NCBI GenBank assembly: GCA_900618795.1
Contig: UYJD01000004.1
Location: 1,824,726 to 1,888,725 of the forward strand
DNA length: 64,000 nucleotides
Source of the DNA: Cyanodermella asteris
Lineage: Eukaryota; Ascomycota; Lecanoromycetes; Ostropales; Stictidaceae
Direction of reading: 5' to 3'
Shown: positions 31,227 to 42,776 of the stretch, piece by piece
How positions within the stretch are numbered: the first letter of the stretch is position 1
Layout of the letters: each line of letters starts with the position of its first letter
Program-made: the position numbers and the translations under genes
Notes under the pieces: generated by a model
Database searches by the model: none
What the model was told of the DNA's origin: nothing
The model's input: only the letters and a program-made list of their open reading frames with translations

Positions 31227-33320
31227 AACTTTGATTTTCACCAAGCCTGCATTGCCACTTTGAATACAGGGATATTTGTAGGTCAAAGACAGAACGGCAC
31301 CTCCTGCGATCCTTACAACGACATGACCCTCGAACAGGACTATGATGATGAGGACGTTGATGTAAGTTTGGAAGACGAAGTGGCTAGGCCATACAGCAGC
31401 GACCCTGAATACGAGGAGATCATGTCGCAACGGTCATGCAGCGACGACAGCGCGAACACGCAGAACGAGGCTTTAGGCCACATGAAGAGTCGGCCGATCC
31501 CGAGTAATCCTTTCAGCTGACTTGTCGTCTTATTTCACTGCACTCACCGCTGTTGTCGGACCAGGGGCAACCGAGCGTTATGTCCTTTGCTTGCATGGGA
31601 AAGTTTGAGCTGATTTGCTGTCCACCTCTGGGTCATCAGCTTTTGATCTGCAAGATGTGTTTCTTGATTGCTGATATGTGGAGCTCGGGCCGTGGCTCAC
31701 AAAAGGAAGCCGCGCGCGGGTAGTAGTAAGATACACTAGAAAAGGTCAAACGCAATCTGGCTGATCTGTATCGATCTATTGTCAAAGCCAAGCGATGATC
31801 GGTCCGCCAAGGACAAGGGTAAGCTTGTGCAGCGATGCTCGAGGAAAGGTGTATGATTCAAGTCACGTGAATTGACGCTACCACTGAGTTGAGAAGCTGT
31901 CGCGATGTTGAGTAGCATCAGTCTCACGCATCAAGAGCTTCATGCACACATTGCATAGAGAGCAACATGGCCAAGGCGGACACAGCACATGCAAGGCGTT
32001 TCATCAAGGGAGGTTCGAGCTCCTACGAAAAGCCGTGCATCCAGCACGAGGCAAGGGATCGATCGTCCAGCTAAGCATTCAGCGAAGCTCACGACCAAGA
32101 CGCGTACATGTGCGTGCGGTTGCAGCGCAAAAGCTTCGGCTGCAGGACGAGCTGCAGGCTGCAACAAATTGACAACCAATTACGGTCGTGTTTGCAGGGA
32201 TTCGTATTGTAGATTGACGACTCGTGCATCTTCTTGCTGATGATGCATCTGGTGTCGCTTGTGGGTTTGCAGGTCTCGCGTTTGTGCCGAGAGCCAACGC
32301 CTCGTTCGTCAGCCCAGCGCAGTCATTCTCACGTTCGTACGAGCGAGATGCGATGATGCTGATCCAATGAGGATGCGCGGTGGCTGAGGCCTGGCTGTCT
32401 TGGGATTTGGCTTGAGCGGGGACTCGTGCACTGGCGATTACGGACGATAGATAAGTGCTTCTACCGCTCGTAAAATGTTCTTTGTTGGTTTGCGTGATTG
32501 AATGTCATCAAGCGTGAGTGTGCGCTTGTATTTGTTCGGGCGCGGTCGAACTGTGAATGGTCTTTCGTGTGCTGTCACTGCCGTTGGTGGAACTCATCCG
32601 ATTTAGATGCGACGAAGCAATTGTGGGTTGCAAATAAAATAATCTCGACGACGTACGACTGCGCTTGTTCCAAGTGGTTCCACAATCCAACGTCGATTCG
32701 TCAGTAACACGCGTCTTAAGCACGCGAAGATACATCGACTTAGTTTCGACGGTACATCAAAATCATGTTCGTGCAGATTGGCGGTCTTGATTCGGTTTCT
32801 AAAGTGTGTGATTATTACCTATGTAGCGGCACAGTCGACGTTGGCTGCAGTCGTCAGATGTATGTAGCGGCGGATATAAAGCGCAGGATGGGCCGAGCGA
32901 TCCGGCTGGGATTCGGAGCTGCCACTGAATGGACGGTATCGGCAGTCAAAGTGTCAGGCCAAGGGTAGTCTGGTCAGTGGTCGCTCTGGTGTCGAGATAT
33001 TGGTAGTGTGAGACTCGTCCTGTCATGCTATCATATCTCTCCATCTTAGAGTTTGACGGCGGACGCGCGGACGATAAGCCGGCGGTTGTGTGCGCTGTGA
33101 AGGCCGTCAGCCAACAGATGATGCTTAACTTTGAGTCAGAAAAGAAAATAGACGAACAAGAAACAGGGACTGCCAACTCCAACTCGTGGATCAGTAGATA
33201 GCTGGCTGCGAAGAAGAGTCGGTTCGGGCCTCAGAGCGGCAGTCATGGCATTCTGGCATTCTGCTCTGCTCTGCTCCGCGCCAAGACAAGGCGACGTGCA
33301 TGATTTCATTCTTCACATTC
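31227..33320. other. Gene-poor region after MSH4
   Basis: About 2.1 kb contains only short frames without recognisable motifs. The MSH4 frame stays open for 97 codons beyond its stop (to 31520) and is acidic. The rest shows no repeats, RNA genes or element ends. Confidence 0.45.
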
Positions 33321-34304
33321 ACGCTTCTTCGCTTCTGTCCCTCTTCTTCCCTCTTCCACCCCCACAGCTTCCAACCCCAGACGTCTGATTTTTATCAGAT
33401 CAGATCCTCTCGTTGCCTGGCATCCTTGCCTTGTCCGCCCGCTCTCCGGTGCCAGCATCCTGTCAAGTAGTAAGTCGTGAATCAAGTGCTAGCCGTGTCG
33501 CTATCGCTCGTTATCTTTGTTTCCCCCTTCCGGCCTTGCCCGCTCTGCCGCCCTGTTCGTCCCGCCATCACGAAGTCGCTGCCAGTCCAGTCTGAGACCA
33601 AGACTTTCCCACGTTGCAACGCCACCAAGACATTTGGGCGCCAACTGTTCTCCAAACTCTGCTGCCCACTGCCCACCTTGGAGCAGCGAGCCAGCCAGGG
33701 CCACTCGCCGCCTGTCCGCCCGCCAGACCTTCACTCTACTCAATCTCGGGCTTGCCCACAAAAGCCTGTAGTTGCTTGCGCCTATCTGACACGTCGACCC
33801 GCAAGCCAGCCACTGCCACCAGATCTTGACCGCTAACGTCTTTCCTTACACCAGCCTGCTCCTCCCCTCTCTAATACTACACCATCCCTCGAAGCTGCCC
33901 GCGACGCCTGCATTACACCCTCCGTCAGGTCCGAGTTGAGACTGCCCTGGCCAACTTATCGTCTGCTCCAGGTCGCCCGGCGACCGCCCCCCATCACGGC
34001 TGCCACTCAGTACGACGCTTTTCCTGAGGCACTTCCCCCACAGCCAGATCAATTCGTCAAGTGCCTTGGGAAACCTAAGGCGCGACACGCATGGTCTTTT
34101 GACGAAGCTAGTTTCCTGTGCTTCCTGTCCACTCTCTTCGAGCCTCCGTAAAGCACGAATTTGAGAAAACACCCACCCTCTTTCTTCTCCACCAAAATCA
34201 CTACCTCGATAACATCAAGCACATACGTCACGCGACGCCATACTCAACATCATTTACGAGAAGGATTCCACCAGCCACACCTAAACCCACTATAGCCTAC
34301 TACG
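33321..34304 (+). promoter_or_regulatory. CT-rich promoter/leader of PPZ1
   Basis: Nearly 1 kb before the PPZ1 ATG is strongly pyrimidine-rich on the coding strand, with long runs of TTC, CTC and CCC units, and has a GTAAGT near 33470 that could be a 5'-UTR donor. Long CT-rich leaders of this type mark well-expressed fungal signalling genes. No coding potential was found. Confidence 0.5.
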
Positions 34305-36071
34305 ATGGGCAACGAGGCTTCCAAGCCGAAGAGTGCGACTGCTAGCGGCACCAATACCCCGACCGGTGAAGGCAGAAGGTCGCTCGAAGGAGGATTGCAG
34401 AAGTTCCCCTCATTCAGCAAGTCCGAGACGGTTGACTCTCGTCGAAGCTTCAGTGGTGGTCTGTCTGGCTTGAAAGCGAAGATACCAACCAGACTCAAAA
34501 CCGACAGCCCACGCGGCTCTGTATCTGCGAGCGATGTCGAAGATCGCAAGGACTCGCTGTCCGTCAAATCCATTCGCGGCCGCTCTAAATCGCCCCTACG
34601 AACGTCCATGTCCTCTGCGATAGCCGACGACGACGATGATAGCAGCAAACTCGATAGTGCAGTTTCTTCGCGTCCTGCCACGCCAGGACCTGCCGATTCG
34701 TCCGAGGGTCTATCAAAGGCCTCTGGGCCCATTGACAAAATGGACGTCCCGCAGCCCCCGCCGTCACCTTCACAGTCCAACTCGCTCGGAAAGGGCCACG
34801 AGGCCATCACTCGCGCCCAACAGTCGGGTGAAGTCGATGCAGTGTCAGAGGCCGGGCCGCAGGGAAGTTTGCATCCGTCTTCGAACCAGCAGCCAAAAGC
34901 TTCCATCTTGAAGCAGACCGATACGAAGAAGATTAACCCTGACGACCCGTTCTCCTTCTTCCGCATCGTCGGTAGTATGGACAGGGAACCTGCAGCCAGT
35001 AGCCCCGGTGGTATGTCGATAGGGAAGATTAAACCAACCGAGCTGGATGACATGATCAATCGACTGCTCGAGGCCGGCTACAACACCAAGCCCACCAAGG
35101 CCGTCTGTTTGAAGAATGCAGAAATCACGGCCGTCTGCACCTCGGTGCGTGAGGTTTTACTGTCCCAGGCCGCGCTGCTTGAACTGTCCCAGCCCGTCAA
35201 GATTGTCGGAGACATTCACGGACAGTATGTCGATCTGTTACGAACCTTCGAAATGTGCGGCTTTCCACCCAGCTCAAACTACCTCTTCCTAGGAGACTAT
35301 GTCGATCGAGGCAAGAAATCCCTTGAGACGATTCTCCTACTCTTCTGCTACAAACTGAAGTTTCCCGAAAACTTCTTCCTCCTTCGCGGCAACCACGAAA
35401 GCGCTAATGTCACGCGTGTGTACGGCTTCTACGATGAATGTAAGCGACGTACCAATACCAAGATTTGGAAAACGTTCATCGACGCTTTCAATTGTCTTCC
35501 CATCGCAGCCATTGTTGCTAGCAAGATCTTTTGTGTCCATGGCGGTTTATCGCCAAGTCTTCAGCATATGGATGACATTCGCCGCATTAAACGTCCCACC
35601 GATGTTCCAGAATATGGACTGCTCAACGACCTGCTGTGGTCTGACCCGGCTGACATGGAAGCTGACTGGGAGAGCAACGAGCGGGGTGTCTCCTACTGCT
35701 TTGGCAAGAAGGTCATCCAGGACTTCCTCAACAAGAACGATTTCGACCTCGTGTGTCGGGCGCACATGGTGGTCGAGGATGGCTACGAATTCTTCCAAGA
35801 TCGAGTTCTCGTGACAGTCTTCAGTGCGCCCAACTATTGTGGCGAGTTTGACAACTGGGGAGCGGTCATGAGCGTTAATGACGAGCTGCTCTGTAGCTTT
35901 GAGTTGCTCAAGCCGCTGGACAGCAGTGCGCTGAAAAGCCATCTTAAAAAGAGCCGGATGAGACAAACAGCCATGTTGAACAGTCCGGTAAGTTGGATAG
36001 AGGCCGCCGCATCCCTCGGCTCCAGCGCTGACTCGAAATAGCCTGCAATGGTATCGGCACAGAGTTTTTAA
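34305..36071 (+). CDS. PPZ1: Serine/threonine phosphatase Z (PPZ1 type)
   Basis: Exon 1 is 34305-35987 and exon 2 is 36042-36071; the product has 570 residues. The start [10 protein letters not shown] has Gly2 in an N-myristoylation context, as in yeast Ppz1. Residues up to about 245 are Ser-rich and disordered. The catalytic domain then shows the PP1-type metal and active-site motifs GDIHGQ, GDYVDRG, RGNHE and [11 protein letters not shown]. The last intron (GTAAGT to TAG, 54 bp) splices MLNSP to PAMVSAQSF, which closely resembles the end usual for fungal PPZ and is why I prefer it to the unspliced end. PPZ phosphatases act at the plasma membrane and in the cytosol on cation homeostasis, salt tolerance and cell-wall integrity, inhibited by Hal3-type subunits. 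Without splicing the frame stops exactly at the acceptor TAG, giving a different tail. Confidence 0.95.
35988..36041 (+). other. PPZ1 terminal intron whose acceptor TAG is a stop if retained
   Basis: The 54-bp intron starts GTAAGT and ends TAG. It is open in the upstream frame until that TAG, so retention yields a 578-residue form with a 17-residue alternative end ([17 protein letters not shown]) in place of PAMVSAQSF. Confidence 0.75.
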
Positions 36072-37492
36072 TCACCATCCCCGTGATGCTACTGACTTGA
36101 TCGGCTGATGACAGCGAAAAGCGTACCGGACAAGGGTCACGGATTTTGGATATCAAATCGCCACACCAACAATCTCACCTCTCCCAACCCTTTACTGGGC
36201 TTTTTGCAAGATCCGCGTTTTTCCAAGGACACATCGCTCACCTCGAAGTTTTGGCCATAACTGCGAACCAATTTCCGCTACGTTTCCACTGGCCTGGTGT
36301 TCTGGGATTGAAACTTGCCGTGATGTGCGATCAGGACAACAGGCTCCTCAACAAGGTCACAACAGAACACAGTAGCGCGACGGTACGCCAGGCGCAAGAA
36401 CGGAAAAGTTCTCATCAAAATATTCTTTTGCTCTCGGACTTTTCACCTTGATGGAGCAGTGTCTCCGGGTGCGCGGACATCGCACCGGCCCGCCATACCA
36501 CAAGTATGGCGTTATGGATTTAGGGAAACGGACCAATTGATAGACCTTTATGAGATGACATCCTTTTCATCTCCGTTCGTAGTTGTCAGCTGTACTAACC
36601 CCATCAGGTCATGTCTTCGGAGCCTAGCTCTGCATTGCGACCTGACATGAGGGCGTCTATCTCCAGTTTGAATTGAGGTTTGGCGGTGCCTTATTATCTT
36701 CCTTTTTGGCGATGCCACGTATTTCGCTGCTAGCAGATCTACCCCACCGTACCGCTCAGAACGGCAAGTGTGGTATCTGTAGGACCAGCATATCGCTGTC
36801 ATCTCGAGCCATCTCGTCGCCCCGACTTTGCCGCTTGTTTCCGTCTGAGCGTAGGTCTGTTCATCACTACCGCGCACTGCGGTGACGGAACCGCTCGTAG
36901 CGAGGTCACCCTGTCATTTAAGACGTACATGTACTTGCTCTGCTATCGTTAGGTCCGGATCTGATCGGAAGATGTGGAGATTTCAAAAATCTGAGCCTTC
37001 AAAGGGTGTATCCGAAGCTGCGCCACAAAACCATGCTCCCGATCTCTGGCGCCACACATTGGGTGTGGTTGAGCGCGCGGTAACGACACCGCCCGAATCA
37101 GGCCAAACTCCACCCGGCAGTTGCTTTTTTATCTACGCCCTCTCTCATTTGGAGCCCCGGGATCCTTTCATCGATCGAACTCAATCTGATCTTCGATTGG
37201 TCGGCGAGCTTCTGACTTGTTGATTGAGCTTGACTGGCACTGCTTGAGCGAGGGCGTCGCCTCGTTGGCTGGCAAAGCTCGTTGGCCTCGCGCATCTTAT
37301 CTGGCCACGACGTCGAGGCCGTTCACGCTTGTGATGGCCGCTAGCGCAATCTGAGTCGAGTGAATCTACCAAGCTCAACGGCTTAGCTCGAAATTTATTT
37401 TGTAATCGAGTCGACTATCGCTCCAGATCAAACAGGCGCATCGCTATCCACTCGTCCGATTGCCTGGAAACTGTATTGCCAGCACCGTCATA
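36072..37492. other. Intergenic region between PPZ1 and the FAR1-domain gene
   Basis: About 1.4 kb without a convincing gene; short frames have no motifs. A short inverted pair (CCATAC/GTATGG) lies near 36493-36512. It presumably holds the promoter and leader of the downstream gene. Confidence 0.5.
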
Positions 37493-39100
37493 ATGGCGGC
37501 CACGCTGGCCCGGGGTGGCCGCGATGTGGTGACAGCGCAAGGCCTCTACGGCATACTTGTCCCAAACCAGTCCCAAGCTCCCGATCCCCGGGAAGACTCC
37601 GAAGACGACGCCTCCCAGCCCGAGTACGGAATGCAGCCACCGCCAGACATGGCCTTCGACTCTCGCGAAAAGCTCCTCGAATACCTCAAGAACTGGGCCG
37701 CATCCCAAGGCTACGCGGTGGTCATCGGCCGGTCACGAACGAACCGTCTCTGGATCCGCTGCGACAGAGGAGGAAACTACCACGACAAGCACGCCGACGA
37801 CCCGTCGCAGCGGCAGCGAAAACGCAAAGTCTCTCGGCTCACGGGCTGCGGGTTCAGCGTCAAGGCTTCGATGCGCAAGGACGGGATCTGGAGGAGTCGA
37901 TGTGAGAGTGCGGAGCACAATCACGGGCCGAGCGAGGATTTACGTGATCATCCGAGTCTGCGGCGGATGAACGACGAGCAGTTGCAGCTTGTGTATCAGT
38001 TGACGTCGGACGGGATGACGCCGGCGGAGATTATGGCGGAGTTGACGCGGCGGTGGCCGGATATCAAGGTCATCAGACGGGATATCTACAATGCGAGGAA
38101 GAATTACAAGACCTTGAAGGATTCTGGGAATGGGACGTCGCGGGACTTTGAGGATCCGAATGGGAAGATTCCCGGGCCGACGGATAATGGACGGTGGGCG
38201 TGGGTGGAGAATGGGGATCAGATTAAGAAAAGGAGACGCCTGACGAGGAATGATCATAAGTCGACGCTGATGCCGAATGCCAATGCGCCGAATTTGCAAC
38301 TCCCGGCGGCTAATGACCCGTTTGCGACGACTGGCTCGAGAGCTACAGACGCGGCGCCCTCAACACAGGACCCGACTCCATCTTGGAACCGCATGCCTAC
38401 TTCCACCTCTACGAGTCAGTCACCGGCTCTGCCGTCACAGAGCTCTGGCTTCCGCCCACCACCCACGTCATCTGCAATATCGGCAAACCGAATCGATTCG
38501 CCGCAGAACGATCACCAGCGCAGGCCGAATGCTCACGGTGTCCCAGAATCGACTTTCTCGTTTGGTGGAATGAGTACCCAGCCGGCCTTCCCGCAGCAAA
38601 TTCTTGCTCCACCGTTGCCGACCGAAACATCGACAAATAACGCGAGACCAAGCAGTGCAGCCCAGAACCGTCAGTCCCAGCGCGCAAACCCACACAACCA
38701 CATCCATCCCGAACTACGAAACGGAAACGGCAGTGGAAGTAGCAGTCCAAACGCATCCAGACAGCAACAACCACAATCCCAGCCCCAATCTCACGCGCAG
38801 GCCCAACTTATGGCACAGCTCCAGCAAGCGTCAGCCCAACAGACACCCAATGGCACATCACGCCCAGGTACATCGAATATGCAATCCAACAGCTCCGCCA
38901 TCGATCAGAATGCCGGATCGTCGTTGCAGGCCGGCGGCTCGGCGGCGGGTCCCGGACCGGCGAAGCCGTTGAGTGGGGCAATGATGATGCAGAGGCTGCA
39001 GAGGGTCGAGGATGAGTTGAAAGAGCAGAAGAGCGAGATGAAGGACCAGAGGAATTTGCTGACCGAGATTTTGGCTGCGGTGCAGAGTTTGAAGGGATGA
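37493..39100 (+). CDS. FAR1-type DNA-binding protein lacking a transposase domain
   Basis: The protein has 535 residues from ATG 37493 (MAATLARGGRD); the frame is open for 11 codons upstream but without ATG. Residues about 57-145 form a FAR1 (WRKY-GCM1-like) zinc fold: aromatic strands, C90 (WIRCDRGG), C119 (TGCGF) and the His pair H142/H144 (EHNHG). Residues 155-210 resemble the helical region that follows FAR1 in MULE transposases (NDEQLQLVYQL then the MTPAEIMAEL and RDIYNARK segments). There is no DDE catalytic domain. The rest is Gln/Asn/Ser/Pro-rich, typical of activation or scaffold regions, and the last 45 residues are a coiled coil (LQRVEDELKEQKSEMKDQ). It looks like a Mutator-type transposase DNA-binding part taken over as a nuclear transcription factor. 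The origin is family knowledge; the target genes are unknown. Confidence 0.82.
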   Translation: MAATLARGGRDVVTAQGLYGILVPNQSQAPDPREDSEDDASQPEYGMQPPPDMAFDSREKLLEYLKNWAASQGYAVVIGRSRTNRLWIRCDRGGNYHDKHADDPSQRQRKRKVSRLTGCGFSVKASMRKDGIWRSRCESAEHNHGPSEDLRDHPSLRRMNDEQLQLVYQLTSDGMTPAEIMAELTRRWPDIKVIRRDIYNARKNYKTLKDSGNGTSRDFEDPNGKIPGPTDNGRWAWVENGDQIKKRRRLTRNDHKSTLMPNANAPNLQLPAANDPFATTGSRATDAAPSTQDPTPSWNRMPTSTSTSQSPALPSQSSGFRPPPTSSAISANRIDSPQNDHQRRPNAHGVPESTFSFGGMSTQPAFPQQILAPPLPTETSTNNARPSSAAQNRQSQRANPHNHIHPELRNGNGSGSSSPNASRQQQPQSQPQSHAQAQLMAQLQQASAQQTPNGTSRPGTSNMQSNSSAIDQNAGSSLQAGGSAAGPGPAKPLSGAMMMQRLQRVEDELKEQKSEMKDQRNLLTEILAAVQSLKG

Positions 39101-40196
39101 TAATGATAAGAGAGGTCTTGGTTTGTTTTTGGGAGTTGCTTCACGGGCAAACATACAGAGGCCTAAGATGCGCATCCTTAGATGCATACGCAAGTGTTTT
39201 ACGACTTTGGTCTGTGTGTTGCCTATCAACGCACAGACTTCATACTGGATCAACAGTCGATCAGTTACATGGTTCCAGGATGCTTTGATCAGGGTCCTTG
39301 GAGACTTGGTAGGCTTTAGGTCTCTGCGATCCCACGTGCTGCTGACTCATCTTCGTGGCTCATGAAACCAAATCTCACCACCAAGACCTTCGCAGTAACA
39401 ACTCCATACGGCACCAAGACCGATCTGCCATCCAACCCTTCTGCAACAGCGTCGCATCTATACGATTTCATGATGAGCAGCATTTGACACATGCCAGAAT
39501 TAGCCTCATGCTCCCACCTCTACAATCATCTCAAGCCAGCGCCCTTGGCGCGGCGTGGTAACCAACAAGCCAAGCAGCCAGGCGCCCAGGTACCGTTTCA
39601 AGTACCTCTTTGTGTCCGCCATCCATTGGCTCCCGCCGAGCTGAACTGGATACGGGCGTCTAACGCCTCAACTTGACTTGTGACACCGGGCGCCCCAGCT
39701 CACGAGCCATAGCTGGGCAGATGCCCTGGGTATTAACCCGAGGGTTCCGCAGCGGCGGAGCTTCTATTTACAATGTTATTGAATGTCGAAGTGGCTTTTT
39801 GAGCGTGTTTCTGCCGCGCGGTGCGTGGGAATGTGTACCTTATTCAGATCCTTGTACCGAAAGTGTGTATTTGCCGATGTCTTGTGATTCTTCTGCGCTT
39901 TCGTGGTAGGTTTGTGGCAGTGTTTGGGTGGTGAGAATCTGGAGATTTGGGAGGTGTATATATGTACACGTCTACCCGCCTGGATTGACCTCGACACCTA
40001 CAACACAACAACAAATTCAGGTTCATCACTTCATTTGATTTGTACATTGCTTTTCGTTTCTCTTCTAAAATTTTCATTTAAACGACTTCGAGACCTTGTT
40101 ATTTCACTTCTTCGCGCTTTCGGCTTACCTCTTTCGCTGACTTTGCAAACAACCAACCAACAATCTTCAAGGTCCAAAATTATCAGACCTATCAAC
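39101..40196. other. Intergenic region between the FAR1-domain and DUF3455 genes
   Basis: About 1.1 kb with no recognisable gene. The last 240 bp contains a TATA element and an A/C-rich leader of the DUF3455 gene (CAACAACAAATTC near 40010, AACCAACCAACAATC near 40150). Confidence 0.5.
39957..39963 (+). promoter_or_regulatory. TATA box of the DUF3455 gene
   Basis: TATATAT lies 240 bp before the ATG at 40197 and is followed by a CA- and CT-rich stretch of the kind seen around fungal transcription starts. Confidence 0.5.
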
Positions 40197-40868
40197 ATGA
40201 AGTACTCTATCGCGGCCCTGACCGTCCTCTTCGCCGCGACGGCAACCGCACTTCCATCCCCCTTCAGCGGCGCCAGCTCCAAAAACATCTTCAAGCCGAT
40301 CCCCAGCGATGTCTCCAAACTCCAACAACCCACCCCACCGGGCACAGCCCTCCCTTGCCCCTCGGGCAACCTCGGCCTCGGCACCCAAAACTACACCTGC
40401 GGCATCGACGCCTCCGCCGCGCCGACCCCCAAAGGCGCCGTCGCAACCCTCTACAATATGAACTTCCTCGCCGGCAACGCCGACAGCGAAACCATGCGCG
40501 TCGTCACCGCGACCATCGAAGCCTTGTCTGCCGACAGCCCGCTGCTCAAGAAACTACCTCTCGCCGGTCAGCACTTCTTCTCTGACTCCACTACTGCCGT
40601 GTTTGACCTCACGGCTGCGGGTTTCGGGAGGAATTCGTACAAGAGGGAGGCGGCGACGCCGGCGCCGAGCAGCGCGGATAATGCTGTTCCGTGGCTTTAT
40701 TTGAAGGGAGTGAATGGGACGGTACCGCGGGTGCCGGAGAATTATCGGTTGCAGACGGAGAATGGGGCTGCGCCCTCTACTTGTAAGGATAGGGCTGGGC
40801 AGGAGTTTACGGTGGATTATGCGGCTGAGTACTGGTTTTATGAGTCGAAGACGAAGACCTCTTACTAG
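40197..40868 (+). CDS. DUF3455 secreted protein
   Basis: The single-exon protein has 223 residues. A signal peptide (MKYSIAALTVLFAATATA, cleaved before LPSP) is clear. The mature part has the DUF3455 signature: an early PPGTALPCP with QNYTCG, a central LFAxxFxSDSTTAVFDLT-like segment (HFFSDSTTAVFDL), PWLYLKGVNGT, YRLQTENGAAPSTC and the end VDYAAEYWFY. Such proteins are often wrongly named malate dehydrogenase in fungal annotations; the biochemical role is unknown. Two N-glycosylation sites (NYT, NGT) fit secretion. Codon use becomes less GC-rich in the last third. A TATA element and long leader suggest regulated expression. The family call is firm. Confidence 0.88.
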   Translation: MKYSIAALTVLFAATATALPSPFSGASSKNIFKPIPSDVSKLQQPTPPGTALPCPSGNLGLGTQNYTCGIDASAAPTPKGAVATLYNMNFLAGNADSETMRVVTATIEALSADSPLLKKLPLAGQHFFSDSTTAVFDLTAAGFGRNSYKREAATPAPSSADNAVPWLYLKGVNGTVPRVPENYRLQTENGAAPSTCKDRAGQEFTVDYAAEYWFYESKTKTSY

Positions 40869-41739
40869 AAAGCTCGAGCCTCGTGTACGATGATGGGTGA
40901 TGATGTACGACGACGGGATGTGTGGGCGACACCTGAAGACTGTTCAAATTGGGTATTATGTGTGGCGATGCTTGACGATAGACAATTGAAGCGCTTCCTT
41001 TTCATAACCTGACCATATTTATTGCGACCTTTCCAACTAGTCTATAATTGCTGCTCAAGTTATAGCTGATCATGGTTCGGCCACCAAATATGCTGACTCA
41101 CCACCTACCGAGCTGAACAGCTAACATCGATCAACAACACTTTGACTTCCCAACCCACACCCTCCCCATCGTCTGACCTTCACACCGCTTGAATCCATGC
41201 CAAATCATAGACAGCGCCAAAACTTCTGTGCGTGCACAGAGCCCCGCAAGCGCGGCTACACCTCCGACCATTCCTCCTCTACGCTTCAGCGCCGCAGCCA
41301 GCGGCAAAGGCGGCCGCGCTTCGGGCCGCCGACGGTTTCAAGCCATAACCACCACTGAATCGTCGCTGGCGCATGATAACAAATCCCGAAACGTGTAGCG
41401 AGCGATTCAGATGCCAGCGGGGTGATGTGGACAAGCCTTGCTGGTTGGATTAGACCTTGCTTGCAGGGACGCGTCTCGTCGACACGGTCAGGAGGCGCTG
41501 GCCGCTGAGGGAGGTGAGTTGTTTTGAAGCAGGAATAGTGCAGCCTTGCGGTGGTGAGGGTGGTGATAAGAAGAGCCGTGAGGATGTTTTTATTTTGCTA
41601 GTTCTTTCTCCCCTTCCCAAAGACGCTTTGTATTATGGTTTCTCGAAATTCTCTACAGCTGGTCTGGACTCGATTCTCAAGCTGTTACCCACAGTCCCGG
41701 CTTCAGCCTTGGGATATATCAGAGCATAGACGACCAGCA
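40869..41739. other. Intergenic region, nothing recognised
   Basis: About 870 bp between the DUF3455 gene and the multi-span membrane protein gene. Small overlapping frames have no family features. Confidence 0.5.
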
Positions 41740-42775
41740 ATGGCGGCCAGCCTCGTTTTTACGGCCATGTTGGGCCTGGCAGCCCCAGCGAATGCGGCCA
41801 CGTTCCTATCCACCACTTCGGACGATCCGATCAAGTGTACAACATACGGAGATACCAACATCTACGGTCCAGGCGTCCGAGCCGGCTTCTACCTCGCTTG
41901 GGCCGCATCCCTCTTCTCCCTCAACTACGCAAAGTCACAATGCTCTGGCAGCCGCGTGGCCAGCGTAGCGGTCCTCTGGGCCATCCTGATCAGCTCAATC
42001 AACAGCACCGTCGACAACAGAATCACGGACAGCACCGGCCAACTCGCCCAAACGATCCCGACGTTCGAATGGACGATTGTCTTCTACCTCACCATCGGGC
42101 TCTTCGGAGCCAATATACCCGCCGGCAGGACGCAGATGAACCGCGCTACCGGGGCTTGGGTGGCGTCTTCGTTTGCTACGTGCGTGGCGCTGGGGGCTTG
42201 CTTTCATCTGTACTGGACTGGCCTGCACGAGCAAGGGGATTCCGATCAGGATGACCAGCATCGGGACTATCAGGAGCTGCTGAGTATGGACTGCGCCGTG
42301 AGCTTTGCGTTCCTGGCGCCGTTCAACGGGTACGCCAATGGTTGGGTGGTGTTCAACAAAGTCATCAGCATCGTCGGGTGCTTCATCTATACTCCGATCT
42401 TCTTCATCTTCGCCATTCGTCTGCTGTACTTCAATCTCAAGTACGGTGGCAACAAAGCCGAAGGAGGTCGAGGTGACCAAGAAGTCAAACGCCCTGCAGA
42501 TCGTCAGCACCCTGGTACTGTTCTTGTCTGGCATGGTCTCGATCATCTCCATCGAGGTCATGATTCACAGGCAAAAGGTCGATTTTGGGGTCCAGCCTTT
42601 CTTTGCGGCGACGGGAGAATTGGCTGCTATCCTCACTGGTATCGTGTGCTTCTTGTCGGTTCTCTGGGAGATTGCGCAGAATGTGCTTGGGCGGCATTTG
42701 GCGGGTACTGCTCCTCCGCCGCCCGACTTTTGGTCGACAAAGGGGGCCATTCGAATGGTTCGGATGAAAAGGTGA
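41740..42775 (+). CDS. Fungal multi-span membrane protein of unknown function, one frame break
   Basis: The start MAASLVFTAM at 41740 gives a short hydrophobic leader. Next comes the segment CTTYGDTNIYGPGVRAGFYL, seen in a fungus-specific family of membrane proteins, and about eight hydrophobic spans: ASVAVLWAILISSINS, TIVFYLTIGLFGANI, WVASSFATCVALGACFHL, VVFNKVISIVGCFIYTPIFF and others. After the cytosolic KYGGNKAE the sequence continues one frame over (KEVEVTKKSNALQIVST) into two more spans and an end WSTKGAIRMVRMKR. The break at about 42455-42475 cannot be an intron, being too short, so it is either an indel in this strain or an extra base in the sequence. Function is unknown; location is probably the plasma membrane or an endomembrane. 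Confidence 0.72.
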
Positions 42776-42776
42776 G

